Origin: Oscillibacter sp. PC13
GTDB taxonomy: Bacteria; Bacillota; Clostridia; Oscillospirales; Oscillospiraceae
Reading direction: 5' to 3'
DNA length: 64,000 nucleotides
Assembly: GCF_900115635.1 (NCBI RefSeq)
Contig: NZ_FOXE01000006.1
Coordinates: 1-64,000 of the forward strand
Below, in pieces: positions 36,653 through 44,919 of this stretch (positions within the stretch are counted from its first letter, which is position 1; every line of letters begins with the position of its first letter). The position numbers and the translations under genes are program-made. Below the pieces are notes generated by a model, which saw only the letters and a program-made list of their open reading frames with translations, was not told where the DNA came from and ran no database searches.

Positions 36653-37215
36653 TGTTCGCAATCCTCCTCCTTCTTCCTTCCCTGGGCTGCAACAATATAG
36701 GCAGATTCAATGAAATGGAACAGGTAGTGAATTCCCATGAGCGCCAGTGCAACGGAAATTGTTGAAGTTACCCAGAAAAGCGGATACTCCAGCGCAATTG
36801 AAATCTGCCCCTGATGCTTTAAATCCAGCGTATATGTCCACATAAAGTAGGTGATGACGATGGAAAACAAAACGCCAATCAAACTGGCAGCCACATCGAA
36901 CGCATGAGTCAGAAGGACTTCCTGGTGCCGGCGCCCCTTTGAGATCCGTTTGATGACAGAGGCCAGAAGATTGATTTCAACATTGCTCCTGGTCTTCACG
37001 CAAGCTGCACCACCAAAAAAGCTGGAAATTAGAAAAAAGGTGCGGGTTAATTCCTCCGTCCAGGCAAGCGGCGTAGTCAGGCAAAAGCGCACGAAGACCT
37101 GCACAACAATGAGGGCGAGCATGGCGCAGAAGGTAGCACTTGTCAGAAAATCCTCCATTTTAAACAATATGGCGCTGGTTTTTTGAACACCCTTAATAAA
37201 TTTGGATTCCCCCAT
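36649..37215 (-). CDS. dctQ: TRAP transporter small permease, DctQ family
   Basis: The 188-residue membrane protein has four predicted helices. FARFCLTTPLAWTEEL-like sequence (actual VRFCLTTPLAWTEELTRTFF, about 49-68) is the DctQ signature, followed by FFGGAACVKTRSNVEINLL. I chose ATG 37215 with GGAGGGAA upstream. The frame open to 37323 begins in a region without coding character. Confidence 0.92.
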   Translation of the reverse strand: MGESKFIKGVQKTSAILFKMEDFLTSATFCAMLALIVVQVFVRFCLTTPLAWTEELTRTFFLISSFFGGAACVKTRSNVEINLLASVIKRISKGRRHQEVLLTHAFDVAASLIGVLFSIVITYFMWTYTLDLKHQGQISIALEYPLFWVTSTISVALALMGIHYLFHFIESAYIVAAQGRKKEEDCEQ

Positions 37216-37409
37216 CACATTCCCTCCATATTCAGAATCATTTTGCGGGTTTGTCTCCGCTTCACTAATCGAAAACTGAAAGAGAGCCACCGGCTCCTCC
37301 ACAAAATTGCCGCAGAACTTCAATACAGCCTTGAACCAGAATAGCAGAAGAACCTTGGCAGGGGCATTTGCGGAGTGAGCTGGTGGCTCACCGCCGTTTC
37401 CCTATCATG

Positions 37410-37427
37410 CGGCATTCTGAAATGCCG
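37410..37427 (-). other. Intercistronic hairpin between dctP and dctQ
   Basis: CGGCATT (37410-37416) pairs with AATGCCG (37421-37427). A second stem TGAGC/GCTCA lies near 37375-37390. No T-run follows. Such hairpins behind a binding-protein gene commonly protect its message and lower permease expression; that role is inferred here. The gap of 220 nt is otherwise empty. Confidence 0.5.
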
Positions 37428-37435
37428 ATAATAGA

Positions 37436-38467
37436 TTAGGTCAGTTCACTGAGAATGCGCTCCATGGCGGCAGGCGTGAATTTATCCGTGATGGAAGTGT
37501 CGTTCCAAATCTCCATGGCGACCTCTTTGAATTTGGCCTGCAGTGCCTCGGAGGGCTCGGAGATCTCGCAGCCGGCATCCTCCATCATCGCGTAGGCATC
37601 CTCAATATAAGCCAGAGTTGCTTCCTGCCCCTTGAGGGTATACTCATCAAAGAGATTGTCCAACAGCTCTTGTTGCTCGGCGGTCAGCGTCTCAAAGACT
37701 GTTTTGGAACCAACCAAGGCCATGCCGGTCTGTGCGTGGTTGGTCTTGGTGATATACTTGTTAAAATCCTGGAAATTATAAGAGGTGGTGACACATGGGC
37801 CGTTATCCTGACCATCGATGACCTGCTGCTGCAAAGCAGAGGCAACCTCGGTAATGGCCATGGCGGTTGGCTGGCAGCCGAGAGCCTCAAAGAATTTGAC
37901 GTACATCTGATTTTCAGGAACCCGGAGCTTCAAGCCGACCATATCCTCTGGATTGACAACGGCATGCTTGGAGTTGGTCAGGCCACGGAAGTCACACTCA
38001 AAGACACTGCCGCAGAGCTTAATGCCATAGCTGTCCAGCGTTTCTGCCAGCATTTCCCCCATCCAACCATAGAAGTAGATATCTTCCTGCTCCTGAACGT
38101 CTTTAAATAAGTAGGGCAGATTCAGATAGCCGATTTCTGGAATTGCACCTGTCATTCCCATATCGGAGATCATGGCAAATGCAAGGCTGCCGTTCATCAG
38201 AGCCTCCGTCATTTCGCGGTCGGATCCCATGACGCCGTTGAGATCGAGAACGATTTCAATGGTGCCGTTGGACTGCTCGGCAACCGCATCGGCAAAGCCA
38301 TGCAGCACATCCCACATGGGGTGTGTGGAGGCAATGCTTCCGGCCAGGTGAAGTTCAACGGGGGGCGGGGTTTCGTCGGCCCGCTCTGTGGACTGCTCGC
38401 CGCCACAGCCTGCAAGCGTACAAGCCATCATGGCGGCTGCGAGCATTACGCATAAGATCTTTTTCAT
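37436..38467 (-). CDS. dctP: TRAP transporter substrate-binding protein, DctP family (lipoprotein)
   Basis: The 343-residue protein has a lipoprotein signal (lipobox LAGC, Cys21), as expected for a Gram-positive binding protein. The DctP domain has AEQSNGTIEIVLDLNGVMG (about 70), LRVPENQMYVKFFEALGCQP (about 176; the Arg before P usually binds the substrate carboxylate), TAMAITEVASALQQQVIDGQ and the QTGMALVGSK region. A single anionic substrate is expected. AGGAGGA precedes the ATG. It is the first gene of the operon, and no regulator gene is adjacent. Confidence 0.95.
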   Translation of the reverse strand: MKKILCVMLAAAMMACTLAGCGGEQSTERADETPPPVELHLAGSIASTHPMWDVLHGFADAVAEQSNGTIEIVLDLNGVMGSDREMTEALMNGSLAFAMISDMGMTGAIPEIGYLNLPYLFKDVQEQEDIYFYGWMGEMLAETLDSYGIKLCGSVFECDFRGLTNSKHAVVNPEDMVGLKLRVPENQMYVKFFEALGCQPTAMAITEVASALQQQVIDGQDNGPCVTTSYNFQDFNKYITKTNHAQTGMALVGSKTVFETLTAEQQELLDNLFDEYTLKGQEATLAYIEDAYAMMEDAGCEISEPSEALQAKFKEVAMEIWNDTSITDKFTPAAMERILSELT

Positions 38468-38718
38468 AAGTCCTCCTCATAAATAATGTATTTTTCAATA
38501 AAGGACAAAGACTGCCCTTTTATTGGCCTATCAGGCAAAGTGCAAACCAGCTGAGTGATAAAATGTTTAATGTCACCAAAATTAGCTGATTATCAAGCGA
38601 ACCTTTTATTTACTATGCCGCATCCAACAAACTTATACATATACACACAACCGGATTACGAAATCTAATTGGCTTTATTCTGAAGAGCACATACCAACCA
38701 GAGATGCGGGTATGGAAA
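38468..38718. other. Regulatory region upstream of the TRAP operon
   Basis: This has no gene. It is AT-rich. On the minus strand TTGTCC (about 38500) and TATTTA (17 bp later) or TTGCAC/TAAAAG are weak promoter options. A small palindrome GCCT-ATC-AGGC (38526-38536) could be an operator. None is strong enough to call. Confidence 0.35.
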
Positions 38719-38760
38719 GAAGCGGAGCGGCTGACCAATATGTCAGCCGCTCCGCTTCTT
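38719..38760. terminator. Strong hairpin, probably bidirectional terminator
   Basis: A perfect 18-bp stem (38719-38736/38743-38760) with a 6-nt loop is followed by TATTG on plus and TTCC on minus. It separates the TRAP operon promoter region from gltA. Weak T-tracts make the direction uncertain. Confidence 0.65.
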
Positions 38761-38858
38761 ATTGAAATTAGCATGCAAATACAATCGGATCATTTGCGTT
38801 CTGCCGTCTATGGGGAGATCGGATTTGCCTGATGGAAAAGCAGAAATCTGCGGCAAAT

Positions 38859-38883
38859 AAAAATAGCATTTCACGCTATTTTT
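38859..38883. other. AT-rich hairpin downstream of gltA
   Basis: AAAAATAGC (38859-38867) pairs with GCTATTTTT (38875-38883), 7-nt loop. It could serve as a backup terminator on either strand. The open frame at 38832-39032 across it shows no coding character. Confidence 0.5.
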
Positions 38884-38963
38884 ACGGCATATGGCTGCTT
38901 TGCAGCTGTGCCCGAAATTTTATCCGCGCCACGGAGTGGTGCATGGCATTTGATTGCAGAACA

Positions 38964-39004
38964 ATAAAAAAATTCCCTCTCCAAAGAAGACCCTTTAGAG
39001 AGGG
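38964..39004 (-). terminator. Terminator of the citrate synthase gene
   Basis: On the minus strand CCCTCTC (39004-38998) pairs with GAGAGGG (38981-38975), with an inner AAAGG/CTTT helix. A run AATTTTTTT follows (38974-38966). It lies 12 nt beyond the gltA stop. Confidence 0.85.
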
Positions 39005-39015
39005 AGAAGTACCGC

Positions 39016-40401
39016 TCAGCGGTTTTTCATAGGAATATAGGAACGATGCTCTTCCACGCACTCGTAGCGGGGACGAATCAACTTCCCGCCGGCAGTCAGC
39101 TCTTCCATCCGGTGGGCACTCCAACCGGAAATACGGGCCACGGCGAACAAGGGCGTATACAGTTCCATGGGAAGTCCCAGCATTTCATAAACAAAGCCGC
39201 TGTAAAAATCGATGTTGGTGGACAGTGCGTCCTTATGACGCCGCTCCATCAGCAGGGCCTTTCCAATTTTCTCCACATTGGTGTAGAGATCCATTTCCCG
39301 ATCCAATCCCTTTTCGGCGGCCAAATGGTGCACATAATCCCGGAAAACCTCGCACCGGGGATCTGTTTTGGTGTACACAGCGTGGCCAAGGCCATAGATC
39401 AAGCCGCTGTTGTCAAATGCTTTACCATCCAAAATAGATGTCAGATAGGTGCGGATGGCATTTTCATCCTGCCAGTCCTTTACATGGGTTTTAATATCAT
39501 CCATCATGGCCATTACCTTGCTGTTGGCGCCGCCGTGGCGGGGGCCTTTCAGAGAGGACATGGCTGCCGCGATGGCAGAATAGGTATCGGTGCCGGAGGA
39601 GGTAACCACGTGATTGGTAAAGGTGGAATTGTTGCCGCCGCCATTATCCGCATGGAGAACCAGCGCCACATCCAGTGTGCGGGCCTCCAGCTCGGTATAG
39701 CTGCGATCCTCCCGCAGCATCCGCAAAAAGTTCTCCGCTGTAGACAGCTCCGGCTGAGGCACATGAATGAATAAGCTCTCACCCTGGCTGTAGCGATAGG
39801 CCTGATAGGCGTAAATGGCCAGAACCGGCATATTGCTCATCAGCTGCAGACATTGCCGGAGGACGTTTTCCAGACTGATGTCATTGGGCTTGTCATCATA
39901 GCAAAACAGCGTCAGAATACCGCGCTGCATGGTGTTCATCAAATCCTTCGGGGGGGCTTTCATGATAACATCCCGGAAGAAGTTGGTGGGCAAAGTCCGA
40001 TAGGAGGCCAGCTGAACACAAAAATCCCGCAGCTGCTCCTCTGTAGGAAGCTCGCCGAACAGCAGAAGATATGCTGCTTCCTCAAAGGCAAATCGGCCGC
40101 GCCCGGCAGAGCCGGTGACCAAATTCCGGCAATCAATTCCCCGGTAATACAAAACGCCGTCCGTGGGCGTGATTTTCTCTCCGGACATGCCCTCCGTCAC
40201 ATGATAGGACTGAATTTCCGCCACGCGGGTCAGCCCCGTCAGCACGCCTCGGCCATCCTCATCCCGGAGCCCCCGCTTGACATTATACTCTTTATACAGC
40301 TTGGGATCGATGTAGTTCTTTTTCTCCCATTGCTCCTTCAGGGCCATAATGGCAGGGGTAATTTCACAATAGGCGTTTTCACGGTTTTCTTTCCAAATCA
40401 T
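39016..40401 (-). CDS. gltA: Citrate/2-methylcitrate synthase
   Basis: It condenses oxaloacetate with acetyl-CoA (or propionyl-CoA). The 461-residue protein is of the Clostridia-type long citrate synthases. GVLYYRGIDCRNLV lies near 83, and the catalytic histidine regions are VLHADNGGGNNSTFTNHV (about 246) and YGLGHAVYTKTDPRCEVF (about 337), with the aspartate in the late D-F-Y-SG segment (NIDFYSGFVYEMLG). It stands alone with its own terminator. It probably supplies 2-oxoglutarate for glutamate rather than a full TCA cycle; this is inferred from the likely anaerobic lifestyle. Confidence 0.94.
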   Translation of the reverse strand: MIWKENRENAYCEITPAIMALKEQWEKKNYIDPKLYKEYNVKRGLRDEDGRGVLTGLTRVAEIQSYHVTEGMSGEKITPTDGVLYYRGIDCRNLVTGSAGRGRFAFEEAAYLLLFGELPTEEQLRDFCVQLASYRTLPTNFFRDVIMKAPPKDLMNTMQRGILTLFCYDDKPNDISLENVLRQCLQLMSNMPVLAIYAYQAYRYSQGESLFIHVPQPELSTAENFLRMLREDRSYTELEARTLDVALVLHADNGGGNNSTFTNHVVTSSGTDTYSAIAAAMSSLKGPRHGGANSKVMAMMDDIKTHVKDWQDENAIRTYLTSILDGKAFDNSGLIYGLGHAVYTKTDPRCEVFRDYVHHLAAEKGLDREMDLYTNVEKIGKALLMERRHKDALSTNIDFYSGFVYEMLGLPMELYTPLFAVARISGWSAHRMEELTAGGKLIRPRYECVEEHRSYIPMKNR

Positions 40402-40564
40402 AGTAGGACAGGCTCCTTTCAGCGGCGTGCGAAGATTCTATTTGCAATATTAACATGACTATCTTTCATTTTCAAGTAAAAAATGGCTAAAAACAAAAAA
40501 GATATTCATGTTTTTGCATGAAAGAAAAACACAACTTGCATTTTTGGAAATGGAATTTGTTAAA

Positions 40565-40598
40565 AATGACGCCACTCCCTTTGGAATGACGCCATTTT
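40565..40598 (-). terminator. Terminator of the sirtuin gene (bidirectional type)
   Basis: The stem 40565-40579/40583-40596 has GU wobbles in the minus-strand transcript and a 3-nt loop. It is followed by TTTTTAAC on the minus strand and TTTTTTT on the plus strand. It is placed between convergent-independent transcripts. Confidence 0.7.
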
Positions 40599-40633
40599 TT
40601 TGAGGATATTTGTGATTTGTGACAAAATGAAGC

Positions 40634-41350
40634 CTATAGCTGCGCCAACGTTTCACCGATGGGGTCGGTGATCACCAAATTGGCGGCCAGATCCTGCACG
40701 ACGGCAGTTTTATTGATAAGCACCAATTTATGCCCACGGTAGTAGTGAATCATCCCCGCTGCCGGATAGACATTTAACGAAGTACCTCCGATGATAAGGA
40801 TGTCTGCCTCGGAAATGAAGCGCACCGCGTCACTCAGCGTCTGCGGATCCAGCCCCTCTTCATATAGCACCACATCTGGCTTCACAATTCCACCGCAGTC
40901 ACAGTGAGGGACACCATCCGTGTGCAGCATAAAGTCAAAGCCATAAAATTTACCGCACCGCTCGCAGTAGTTGCGGTGGACGCTGCCATGAAGCTCCAGT
41001 ACATTTTTGCTGCCTGCCGCCTGGTGGAGCCCATCGATGTTCTGGGTGATCACGGCCTTCAGCTTGCCCTCCTGTTCCCATTGGGCAAGCTTTTTGTGGG
41101 CGGCGTTGGGCTGCGCTCCCGGTACCAGCAGCTTGGCGTGGTAAAAACGGAAAAATTCAGTGGGGTTGCTTTCGTAGAATGTATGGCTTAAAATTGTCTC
41201 AGGCGGATACTTCCACTCCTGGTGGTATAGCCCATTGGTACTGCGGAAATCCGGAATACCGGATTCCGTACTCACACCGGCACCGCCGAAGAAGACGATG
41301 TTATCACTGCTGTCCACAAGCTCTTTTAAATTTTTAGCCGCATCCGTCAT
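40634..41350 (-). CDS. cobB: NAD-dependent protein deacylase (sirtuin, CobB/Sir2)
   Basis: It removes acetyl or related groups from lysines using NAD. The 238-residue protein has FFGGAGVSTESGIPDFRS (about 19), the catalytic TQNIDGLHQAAG (about 98) and LHGS (about 115, His). Four zinc ligands lie in CERCG (about 123) and the CDCGG segment (about 143), with GGTSLNVYPAAG (about 186) for NAD. The A-R-x-Y succinyl-lysine signature was not seen, so deacetylase activity is more likely. AAGGAGGT precedes the ATG. Confidence 0.94.
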   Translation of the reverse strand: MTDAAKNLKELVDSSDNIVFFGGAGVSTESGIPDFRSTNGLYHQEWKYPPETILSHTFYESNPTEFFRFYHAKLLVPGAQPNAAHKKLAQWEQEGKLKAVITQNIDGLHQAAGSKNVLELHGSVHRNYCERCGKFYGFDFMLHTDGVPHCDCGGIVKPDVVLYEEGLDPQTLSDAVRFISEADILIIGGTSLNVYPAAGMIHYYRGHKLVLINKTAVVQDLAANLVITDPIGETLAQL

Positions 41351-41483
41351 AAAAGGACCTCCTTAAGTCCAAAAATTCAATGGAGTGTCAGTTGAACATG
41401 CGCGGACGCCTCTGCCGGGCTGGTGTTTGCTCTGACAGCTGGCTGCCGCACGAAGTGGATCATTTTTGCAAAAGGAGAAAAAC

Positions 41484-41819
41484 ATGAACATTCAGATTTT
41501 CGGAACCTCCAAGTCCTTCGATTCCAAAAAGGCGGAACGCTGGTTCAAAGAGCGGCGCATCAAGTATCAGTATATTGATTTGCCGTCAAAGGGATTATCT
41601 CTCCGGGAGTACCAGTCCGTCAAGCAAAAAGTTGGATTTGCGGCCTTGGTGAACACAAAATGCCGGGCCTATGAGGACCTGTATATGGCCTATATCGCGC
41701 CGGACGCCCAGGAGGAAAAGCTGCTGGAGCATCCGGAATTATTTGCCGCGCCCATCGTGCGCAATGGGAAGGAGGCAACAGTCGGCTACCGCCCGGAGGT
41801 ATGGGAAACCTGGGAATGA
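41484..41819 (+). CDS. ArsC/Spx-fold protein lacking the redox cysteine
   Basis: The 111-residue protein has the arsenate reductase/Spx fold. It has NIQIFGTSKSFDSKKAERWF at the start, then YQYIDLPSKGLS and a C-terminal APIVRNGKEATVGYRPEVW (the R-x-G-x-x-x-x-G-x-x-x-x loop). In ArsC and Spx the segment after the first strand is C-x-x-C-R/K; here it is GTSKSFDSKK with serines, so thiol catalysis is unlikely. It may bind RNA polymerase like Spx or have another role. AAAAGGAG precedes the ATG at 41484. Confidence 0.85.
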   Translation: MNIQIFGTSKSFDSKKAERWFKERRIKYQYIDLPSKGLSLREYQSVKQKVGFAALVNTKCRAYEDLYMAYIAPDAQEEKLLEHPELFAAPIVRNGKEATVGYRPEVWETWE

Positions 41820-41974
41820 GTGCCGGGGTGCATGTGTGCATTTTGCCGCGGAACTTTAAAATGAAAAATGAATGAAATACTGCCTGCCTGATCGAAAAGC
41901 AAGGTGCAGAAATCATTTCTTTTTTGTGCATACTATGGTAAAATCACGGGAAAGCGAAAGAGGGGGGATGGCGG

Positions 41975-42838
41975 ATGCAGGGACTTGACGGGCAACTGCC
42001 GAAAAACCGGCTGCTACGTGGAATTTATCTGATGGTACAGCGGTATCTGCGGCATAACGTGGGAATGCAGAGCGCGGCGCTGGCGTTTTACCTGCTGTTT
42101 ACCATTTTCCCCTTTTTGATTTTTATCAGCGCCCTGCTGGGTTTGCTGCAGCTGGATGTGGCCGCCATTCTGACGGGACTGGGGGAGTTGCTGCCCAAAG
42201 AGGTGGTGGACTTTGCGGAGATGTATCTCACCTATGTGGGAGAGAATTCCACCCTGCAGCTGCTGCTGTTCGGTTTGTTCTTTTCCATTTATTTTCCTAT
42301 GCGGGCGACCAACGCACTGATGCGGTCTGTACGGACTGCCTATCACCTGGGGCCGCCACGGGGGCCGATTCGCCATATGTTGAAGACACTGCTCTATACC
42401 GTGATGCTGATTGTGGCCATCGCGATGACACTGACGCTGATGACCATTGGAGAGCGGGTTCTGGGCTATGCCGTGACGCACTTCCACCTGCCTGGTGTTG
42501 CGGCGGATCTGTGGAGTCAGCTGCGTTTCCCTGTGGCGGCAGTGGTGGCCCATTTTGCACTGTTTCTGCTGTACGCCCTGGCACAGGACAGCCGCCAGCC
42601 ATGGCGGAATATCTGGCCGGGGACGCTGGTGTCCTTGGTAGCGTGGATGATTTTGTCATTTCTGTACTCCTTTTATGTGGAAAATTTTGCCCATTACTCG
42701 GTACTGTACGGATCCATCGGCACGGTGATCGTGCTACTAATCTGGCTGTATATGACCGCAATGACACTTATCATGGGGGCGGAGCTGAATGGAACGCTGA
42801 TTTCCCTGCGCAAGGACGGCGCCGGGACAGAGACCTGA
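41975..42838 (+). CDS. YihY/BrkB family membrane protein
   Basis: The 287-residue protein has six predicted helices. SAALAFYLLFTIFPFLIFI (about 31), a central RATNALMRSVRTAYH segment (about 108) and late GSIGTVIVLLIWLYMTAMTLIMGAELNG (given as residues about 248-275) match the family. It was once misannotated as ribonuclease BN. The function is unsettled. AGGGGGG lies 7 nt before the ATG, and a weak TAAAAT element lies near 41938. Confidence 0.92.
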   Translation: MQGLDGQLPKNRLLRGIYLMVQRYLRHNVGMQSAALAFYLLFTIFPFLIFISALLGLLQLDVAAILTGLGELLPKEVVDFAEMYLTYVGENSTLQLLLFGLFFSIYFPMRATNALMRSVRTAYHLGPPRGPIRHMLKTLLYTVMLIVAIAMTLTLMTIGERVLGYAVTHFHLPGVAADLWSQLRFPVAAVVAHFALFLLYALAQDSRQPWRNIWPGTLVSLVAWMILSFLYSFYVENFAHYSVLYGSIGTVIVLLIWLYMTAMTLIMGAELNGTLISLRKDGAGTET

Positions 42839-42850
42839 ATGAAATTGCCC

Positions 42851-42874
42851 AGGGAGCCGGTTGGCTCCCTTTTT
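42851..42874 (+). terminator. Terminator of the YihY-family gene
   Basis: AGGGAGCC (42851-42858) pairs with GGCTCCCT (42863-42870), 4-nt loop, followed by TTTTTCTG. It lies just after the stop codon. Confidence 0.85.
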
Positions 42875-42927
42875 CTGTGCTGACGGAACGCAAACATGAA
42901 TTGTTTTTGAATAATCGGGACCGTTTC

Positions 42928-42956
42928 TTTACTTTGCTGGTAAAATCCTCTAAAAT
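42928..42956 (+). promoter_or_regulatory. Promoter of the aminopeptidase gene
   Basis: TTTACT (42928-42933) and TAAAAT (42951-42956) are spaced 17 bp, 44 nt upstream of the start codon. Confidence 0.55.
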
Positions 42957-43000
42957 ACACATATTATGAAAACAGTAAACAGAAAGGATGACTCGTTTTG

Positions 43001-44233
43001 ATGGAAGAGAAACTGCAGGAATACGCCCGGCTGCTGATCCAGGTGGGCCTGAATGTTCAAAAGGGGCAGACGCTGGTAATCTCCTCCCCGGTGGAGTGCG
43101 CATTCTTCGCCAGAATGTGCGCGCAGGAGGCCTATGACATCGGCTGTCGGGAAGTGGTCATGAACTGGCATGACGATGCGCTGGGCCGAATGAAATACCT
43201 CCATGCGGAGGACGCCGTGTTTGACACGGTGCCCCTGTGGCGGCGGCACTTTTTCAATGACTATGCCCAGGAGGGCGCGGCATATCTGGCTATTTCCGCC
43301 GCTGACCCGGAGAATCTAAAGGGCGTGGACGGCAAGCGGATTGTTCGTGCCCAGCAGGCCAGCGGAAAGGCCCTGAAGGAGTTTGACCGCCTGCAGATGT
43401 GCGGCGGCTTCCCATGGTGCATCGCCTCGATTCCCATTCCAAGCTGGGCAAAAACCGTGTTCCCGGACGCAGCAGAGGACGAGGCCATGGAAAAGCTGTG
43501 GGACGCGATTTTCAAGGCTGTCCGCATCAGCGGCGACGGGACCTGCGTGGAGAAGTGGCATGCGCACATCGCTACGTTGGCCGAGCGACTGGAGAAGATG
43601 AATGAGCTGAACTTTAAGTCCCTTCATTATACAAACTCCCTTGGCACGGACCTTGTGGTGGAACTGCCGGAGGGGCATGTCTGGGAGGCGGGCAACGACG
43701 TTACCTTGTCCGGGCAGCCGTATATTGCGAACATTCCCACGGAGGAGCTGTTTACCTCCCCGCTGAAAACCGGCGTCAACGGCATGGTCTACTCTGCACT
43801 GCCGCTGGTGCACGACGGCAATATCATTGACCGCTTCCATTTTGTGGTGAAGGACGGAAAAATTATAGAGGCCCATGCGGAAAAGGGGGAAGAAACCCTG
43901 AAGGGCGCTATTGCCGTGGACGAGGGAGCAAGCTTCTTTGGCGAGGTGGCGCTGGTGCCTTATGACAGCCCCATTTCCAACCAGAAAATCTTGTTCTACA
44001 ACACGCTGTTTGACGAGAACGCCGCCTGCCACATCGCCTTCGGCGAGGCCTATCCCTGTCTGAAGGGAGGCCAGCAGATGACGAAGGAGGAGCTGAAGGC
44101 CCGGGGACTTAACGACTCCATCACCCATGTGGACTTCATGGTGGGAACACCGGACCTCTCCATTGTGGGAACCACCCACGACGGAAGGGAAATCCCTGTG
44201 TTCGTGAATGGCAACTTTGCCAAGGAAATTTGA
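43001..44233 (+). CDS. Aminopeptidase, M29 family
   Basis: It is a cytoplasmic thermophilic-type (AmpS/PepS) aminopeptidase, metal-dependent. The 410-residue protein shows LIQVGLNVQKGQTLVISSP (about 11), the mid-region SLGTDLVVELPEGHVWEAG (about 217), the metal ligands in NIPTEELFTSP (Glu about 248), FVVKDGKIIEAHAEKGEE and HIAFGEAYP (His/E about 345), and HVDFMVGTPDLSIVG (His and Asp near 375-380). The start is ATG 43001; an in-frame TTG three bases upstream is possible. The SD (AAGGATG) is 13 nt away and weak. The carbonic anhydrase-like gene follows after 26 nt. Confidence 0.93.
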   Translation: MEEKLQEYARLLIQVGLNVQKGQTLVISSPVECAFFARMCAQEAYDIGCREVVMNWHDDALGRMKYLHAEDAVFDTVPLWRRHFFNDYAQEGAAYLAISAADPENLKGVDGKRIVRAQQASGKALKEFDRLQMCGGFPWCIASIPIPSWAKTVFPDAAEDEAMEKLWDAIFKAVRISGDGTCVEKWHAHIATLAERLEKMNELNFKSLHYTNSLGTDLVVELPEGHVWEAGNDVTLSGQPYIANIPTEELFTSPLKTGVNGMVYSALPLVHDGNIIDRFHFVVKDGKIIEAHAEKGEETLKGAIAVDEGASFFGEVALVPYDSPISNQKILFYNTLFDENAACHIAFGEAYPCLKGGQQMTKEELKARGLNDSITHVDFMVGTPDLSIVGTTHDGREIPVFVNGNFAKEI

Positions 44234-44259
44234 ACAGAAAGAGAAGGAGCATCTCAATC

Positions 44260-44742
44260 ATGAACTATCAGAAAAAAGAGACCGGCGCCGAGGTGATGAT
44301 TGCGGACGGCGCCGTGGTGGTGGGTGATGTGACGCTTGGAAATGGCGTGAATGTCTGGTACAATGCCGTCATCCGCGGCGATGACGGCCCCATTACCGTG
44401 GGGGAAAATACCAATATTCAGGACAATGCGGTCCTACACGAGGAGACCCATGTGGGAGCGGGCTGCACCGTCGGCCACAGTGCCATCGTCCACGGCTGCA
44501 CTGTGGGCGACAATACGCTCATCGGCATGGGGGCCGTTGTGTTCAACGGTGCAAAAATCGGCAGGAATTGTATTGTGGGAGCCGGGGCTCTGGTTACCGG
44601 CAAGATGGACGCTCCGGATGGAAGCATGATTCTGGGGAACCCAGCCAAGGTGATTCGAACTTTAACAGACGCTGAGATCGAGAGCAACCGGGAAGCATGC
44701 CAATTTTATCTGGATCGGACAAAAGACTACCAAAACCAATAA
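44260..44742 (+). CDS. Gamma-carbonic anhydrase-type hexapeptide-repeat protein
   Basis: The 160-residue left-handed beta-helix protein is built of hexapeptide repeats (IADGAVVVGDVTLGNGVNVWY onwards, given from residue about 14). The three zinc-type histidines are in NAVLHEETHVG (about 62) and VGHSAIVHGC (about 75 and 80). RGDDGPITVGENTNIQDN is typical of the YrdA/PaaY group. Carbonic anhydrase activity is established for only some members. ATG 44260 has AAGGAG upstream; an in-frame upstream start overlaps the peptidase gene. It is co-transcribed with the aminopeptidase. Confidence 0.9.
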   Translation: MNYQKKETGAEVMIADGAVVVGDVTLGNGVNVWYNAVIRGDDGPITVGENTNIQDNAVLHEETHVGAGCTVGHSAIVHGCTVGDNTLIGMGAVVFNGAKIGRNCIVGAGALVTGKMDAPDGSMILGNPAKVIRTLTDAEIESNREACQFYLDRTKDYQNQ

Positions 44743-44776
44743 GGCCATTTCCCGGACGCCTTCTTGAAAAAGCGTC

Positions 44777-44813
44777 AAAGCGCCGAAAGAAATCTCTATT
44801 TCAGAGGCGCTTT
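44777..44813 (+). other. Hairpin in the leader of the MATE gene
   Basis: AAAGCGCC (44777-44784) pairs with GGCGCTTT (44806-44813). A GAAAT/ATTTC helix extends the inside. It lies in a 177-nt non-coding leader (44743-44919). No T-run follows, and it does not match any riboswitch I know. Confidence 0.4.
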
Positions 44814-44919
44814 CAGAGGATTTCCCACTTGTAAGGGACTCGCCATACGGATATACTGGCTTCCGAAGCAAACATCCAAGGAAAACGTTTTTCTTGAAAG
44901 AAAAGGAGCCAATATCCTC

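Noticed and set aside
38832-39032. 66-codon frame downstream of gltA
   Set aside because: It spans two hairpins including the gltA terminator and has no SD or motif.
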